NCBI GenBank assembly: GCA_012523085.1
Contig: JAAYJC010000080.1
Location: 1 to 62,475 of the forward strand
Direction: 5' to 3'
From: Clostridiales bacterium
Lineage (GTDB): Bacteria; Bacillota; Clostridia; Oscillospirales; Oscillospiraceae
Length of the DNA: 62,475 nt
Positions 61,275-62,475 of the stretch are shown in pieces. Position 1 is the stretch's first letter, and each line of letters begins with the position of its first letter. The notes under the pieces are model-generated. The model was not told the origin of the DNA, did not search any database, and saw nothing but the letters and a program-made list of their open reading frames with translations. A program made the position numbers and the translations under genes.

Positions 61275-61386
61275 ACCCTACCCCGAAGTCTTCTTTTATA
61301 TCAATCGATGTTTTGGCAACAGGTGCGAAGGCTCCCGACCGGACCACATAGATTAACCCGTACTTTGCCAAAGCGGCTGCATAAAA

Positions 61387-61431
61387 AGCCAAGAAAAACG
61401 ATGATTCAGCGCGAACTTGCTTCGCACTTTT
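61387..61431 (-). repeat. Degenerate copy of the leader repeat
   Basis: AAGAAAAACGATGATTCAGC with the GCGCGAAC/GTTCGCGC-like hairpin parallels the inner part of copy 4. It lies just downstream of the NYN gene stop. Confidence 0.35.
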
Positions 61432-61437
61432 TCGTTA

Positions 61438-62322
61438 TTATGCCTGTTTATCCCGCAAATAAATATGCTTGATGTTTGCGTCCGCAGTCTGGCGGACATC
61501 CACTTCGAAGCGGCCGAGTGAGCGGATGAGCGGCGTCAGCTTGGTAAATCCGAAGTTTCTCGGATCGAAATCCGGCTGCTTTTTCAGCAGCAGATTACCG
61601 AGCTCACCCATGAAAGCATATCCGTCCTCGTCTGCGATATCGGATACCGAGGCGGCAATCAGCTTGACGATATTATCCGGTACGCGGTGCGCGCCGTTTT
61701 CCGTATGCGCTTCCTCCGGCGCGGCAACGGGCGCTGAAGACTCCGGTGCGTGGTGGCCGTTCCCGTTTTCCTGCTTCTTTTTGACCGCAGTCGGCTTTTT
61801 TGCGTTGTTTTTATTCAAAGCGGCCTGCTTTTCGGTCTTTGCGGCGGCTTTGGCAGCGCTCTTTTCCAGCTCGGCCGCAGCGGCGCGAATAACCTCGATA
61901 TAGATAAACTTGTCACAGGCGACAATAAAAGCGCCCGGGGTCTTTTTTTCGCCTATTCCGATAACTTTCATTCCCGCTTCCCTGAGCCGAATAGCCAGGC
62001 GCGTAAAATCGCTGTCGCTGGAAACAATGCAAAAGCCATCGGTCCTGCCGGAATAAAGAATATCCATAGCGTCAATGATCATGGCCGAGTCGGTTGAGTT
62101 TTTCCCGGTCGTATAACCGTATTGCTGGATCGGGGTTATCGCGTTTTCTAAAAGAGCCGTTTTCCAGCTCCCCACATTCGGAGAAGTCCAGTCTCCGTAA
62201 ATGCGTTTGACTGTCGGCGTACCGTATATTGCAATTTCCTCCATAACCGCCTTGATGCAGTTTCTCGGCGCATTATCGGCGTCAATCAGCACGGCCAGCC
62301 GCAAATCACGTTGATCTGTCAA
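61438..62322 (-). CDS. NYN-domain protein with C-terminal LOTUS/OST-HTH
   Basis: 294 residues; AAGGAGG six bases before TTG 62322 sets the start. The N-terminal NYN/PIN-like nuclease domain (LabA/DUF88 type) has VLIDADNAPRNCIKAV, YGDWTSPNV, NSTDSAMIIDAMDIL and SSDSDFTRLAIRLREAG, with conserved metal-binding Asp. A Lys/Ala/Glu-rich linker (about 160-215) leads to an OST-HTH/LOTUS RNA-binding domain (AFMGELGNLLLKKQPDFDPR, GFTKLTPLI). Likely an RNA-processing nuclease. Confidence 0.88.
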   Translation of the reverse strand: MTDQRDLRLAVLIDADNAPRNCIKAVMEEIAIYGTPTVKRIYGDWTSPNVGSWKTALLENAITPIQQYGYTTGKNSTDSAMIIDAMDILYSGRTDGFCIVSSDSDFTRLAIRLREAGMKVIGIGEKKTPGAFIVACDKFIYIEVIRAAAAELEKSAAKAAAKTEKQAALNKNNAKKPTAVKKKQENGNGHHAPESSAPVAAPEEAHTENGAHRVPDNIVKLIAASVSDIADEDGYAFMGELGNLLLKKQPDFDPRNFGFTKLTPLIRSLGRFEVDVRQTADANIKHIYLRDKQA

Positions 62323-62475
62323 TATATTCACCTCCTTATACTGGTTTCTTTAGCCGTGAGCAAAACACCACAAACATAGTGTTCGCAAGGGATAACGGGC
62401 ACGGCAAACCCAAATTATCACTATAAATATATAGAAGCAATCAGCCTGATTTGGTATAATTCAGTTGTAGACAAA

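Overview
The window looks like chromosomal DNA of a motile, anaerobic, spore-lineage Firmicute of the class Clostridia. An Oscillospirales or Saccharofermentanales-type organism is my best guess; this is inference. The grounds are an NADH-linked [FeFe]-hydrogenase, an oxygen-sensitive glycyl-radical enzyme with its activase, a flagellar and chemotaxis cluster with CheC, CheD, FliS and YaaR, strong GGAGG ribosome binding sites, frequent TTG starts and sigma-A-type promoters. No rRNA, CRISPR array, prophage or intact insertion sequence was seen.

Layout. 0-12 kb: LTA-synthase-like sulfatase, a small cytoplasmic protein, zinc alcohol dehydrogenase, glycyl-radical enzyme and activase, and, divergently, a GH39 glycosidase and flavodoxin; then a fused sugar-type ABC permease. 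12-18 kb: a lipoprotein, a sirtuin, and a minus-strand islet of small-molecule-modifying genes (kinase, GNAT-NUDIX fusion, two nucleotidyltransferases around a small pyrophosphatase), partly broken by single-base frameshifts and gene fragments. 18-21 kb: two MoaF-like (lipocalin-fold) proteins with three MoaF units in all. 21.4-21.8 kb: a tRNA Met-Glu-Val operon. 22-25 kb: a membrane-anchored Mur-ligase-like protein without a P-loop, prfB and a coiled-coil protein. 25.4-31 kb: a three-gene hydrogenase operon whose NuoF-like subunit is fused to a GltD-like flavoprotein. 31-36 kb: an atypical response regulator with a zincin, a PadR/DUF1700/DUF4097 module and an SOS-controlled Y-family polymerase.

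36.7-49.3 kb is a divergent chemotaxis/flagellar block: cheC-cheD-cheY-cheA leftward; FliK-like, FlhB-C-like, a wall hydrolase, fliD, fliS, an FlgN-like chaperone, yaaR, cheW, cheR and cheB rightward from a good sigma-28 promoter. 49.4-62.4 kb: a NUDIX-GNAT fusion, an M24 peptidase, an Old Yellow Enzyme/dienoyl-CoA-reductase-type flavoenzyme, htpG, ruvX, a decayed AT-rich exported-protein region, a UroD-type methyltransferase, an M16 peptidase and a NYN-LOTUS protein.

The most unusual signal is a repeated 5' leader. Closely related DNA lies directly in front of three unrelated genes (glycyl-radical enzyme, wall hydrolase, flavin oxidoreductase) and supplies their ribosome binding site. In two of them it also encodes a short upstream peptide that starts GTG-AAA after its own Shine-Dalgarno and ends inside the start of the main gene. 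A further copy and one degenerate copy lie in intergenic DNA. Other notable items are the hydrogenase-GltD fusion, the P-loop-less Mur ligase, the nucleotidyltransferase-pyrophosphatase-nucleotidyltransferase operon and mirror-image GNAT/NUDIX fusions. All assignments come from reading the sequence; no database search was run.
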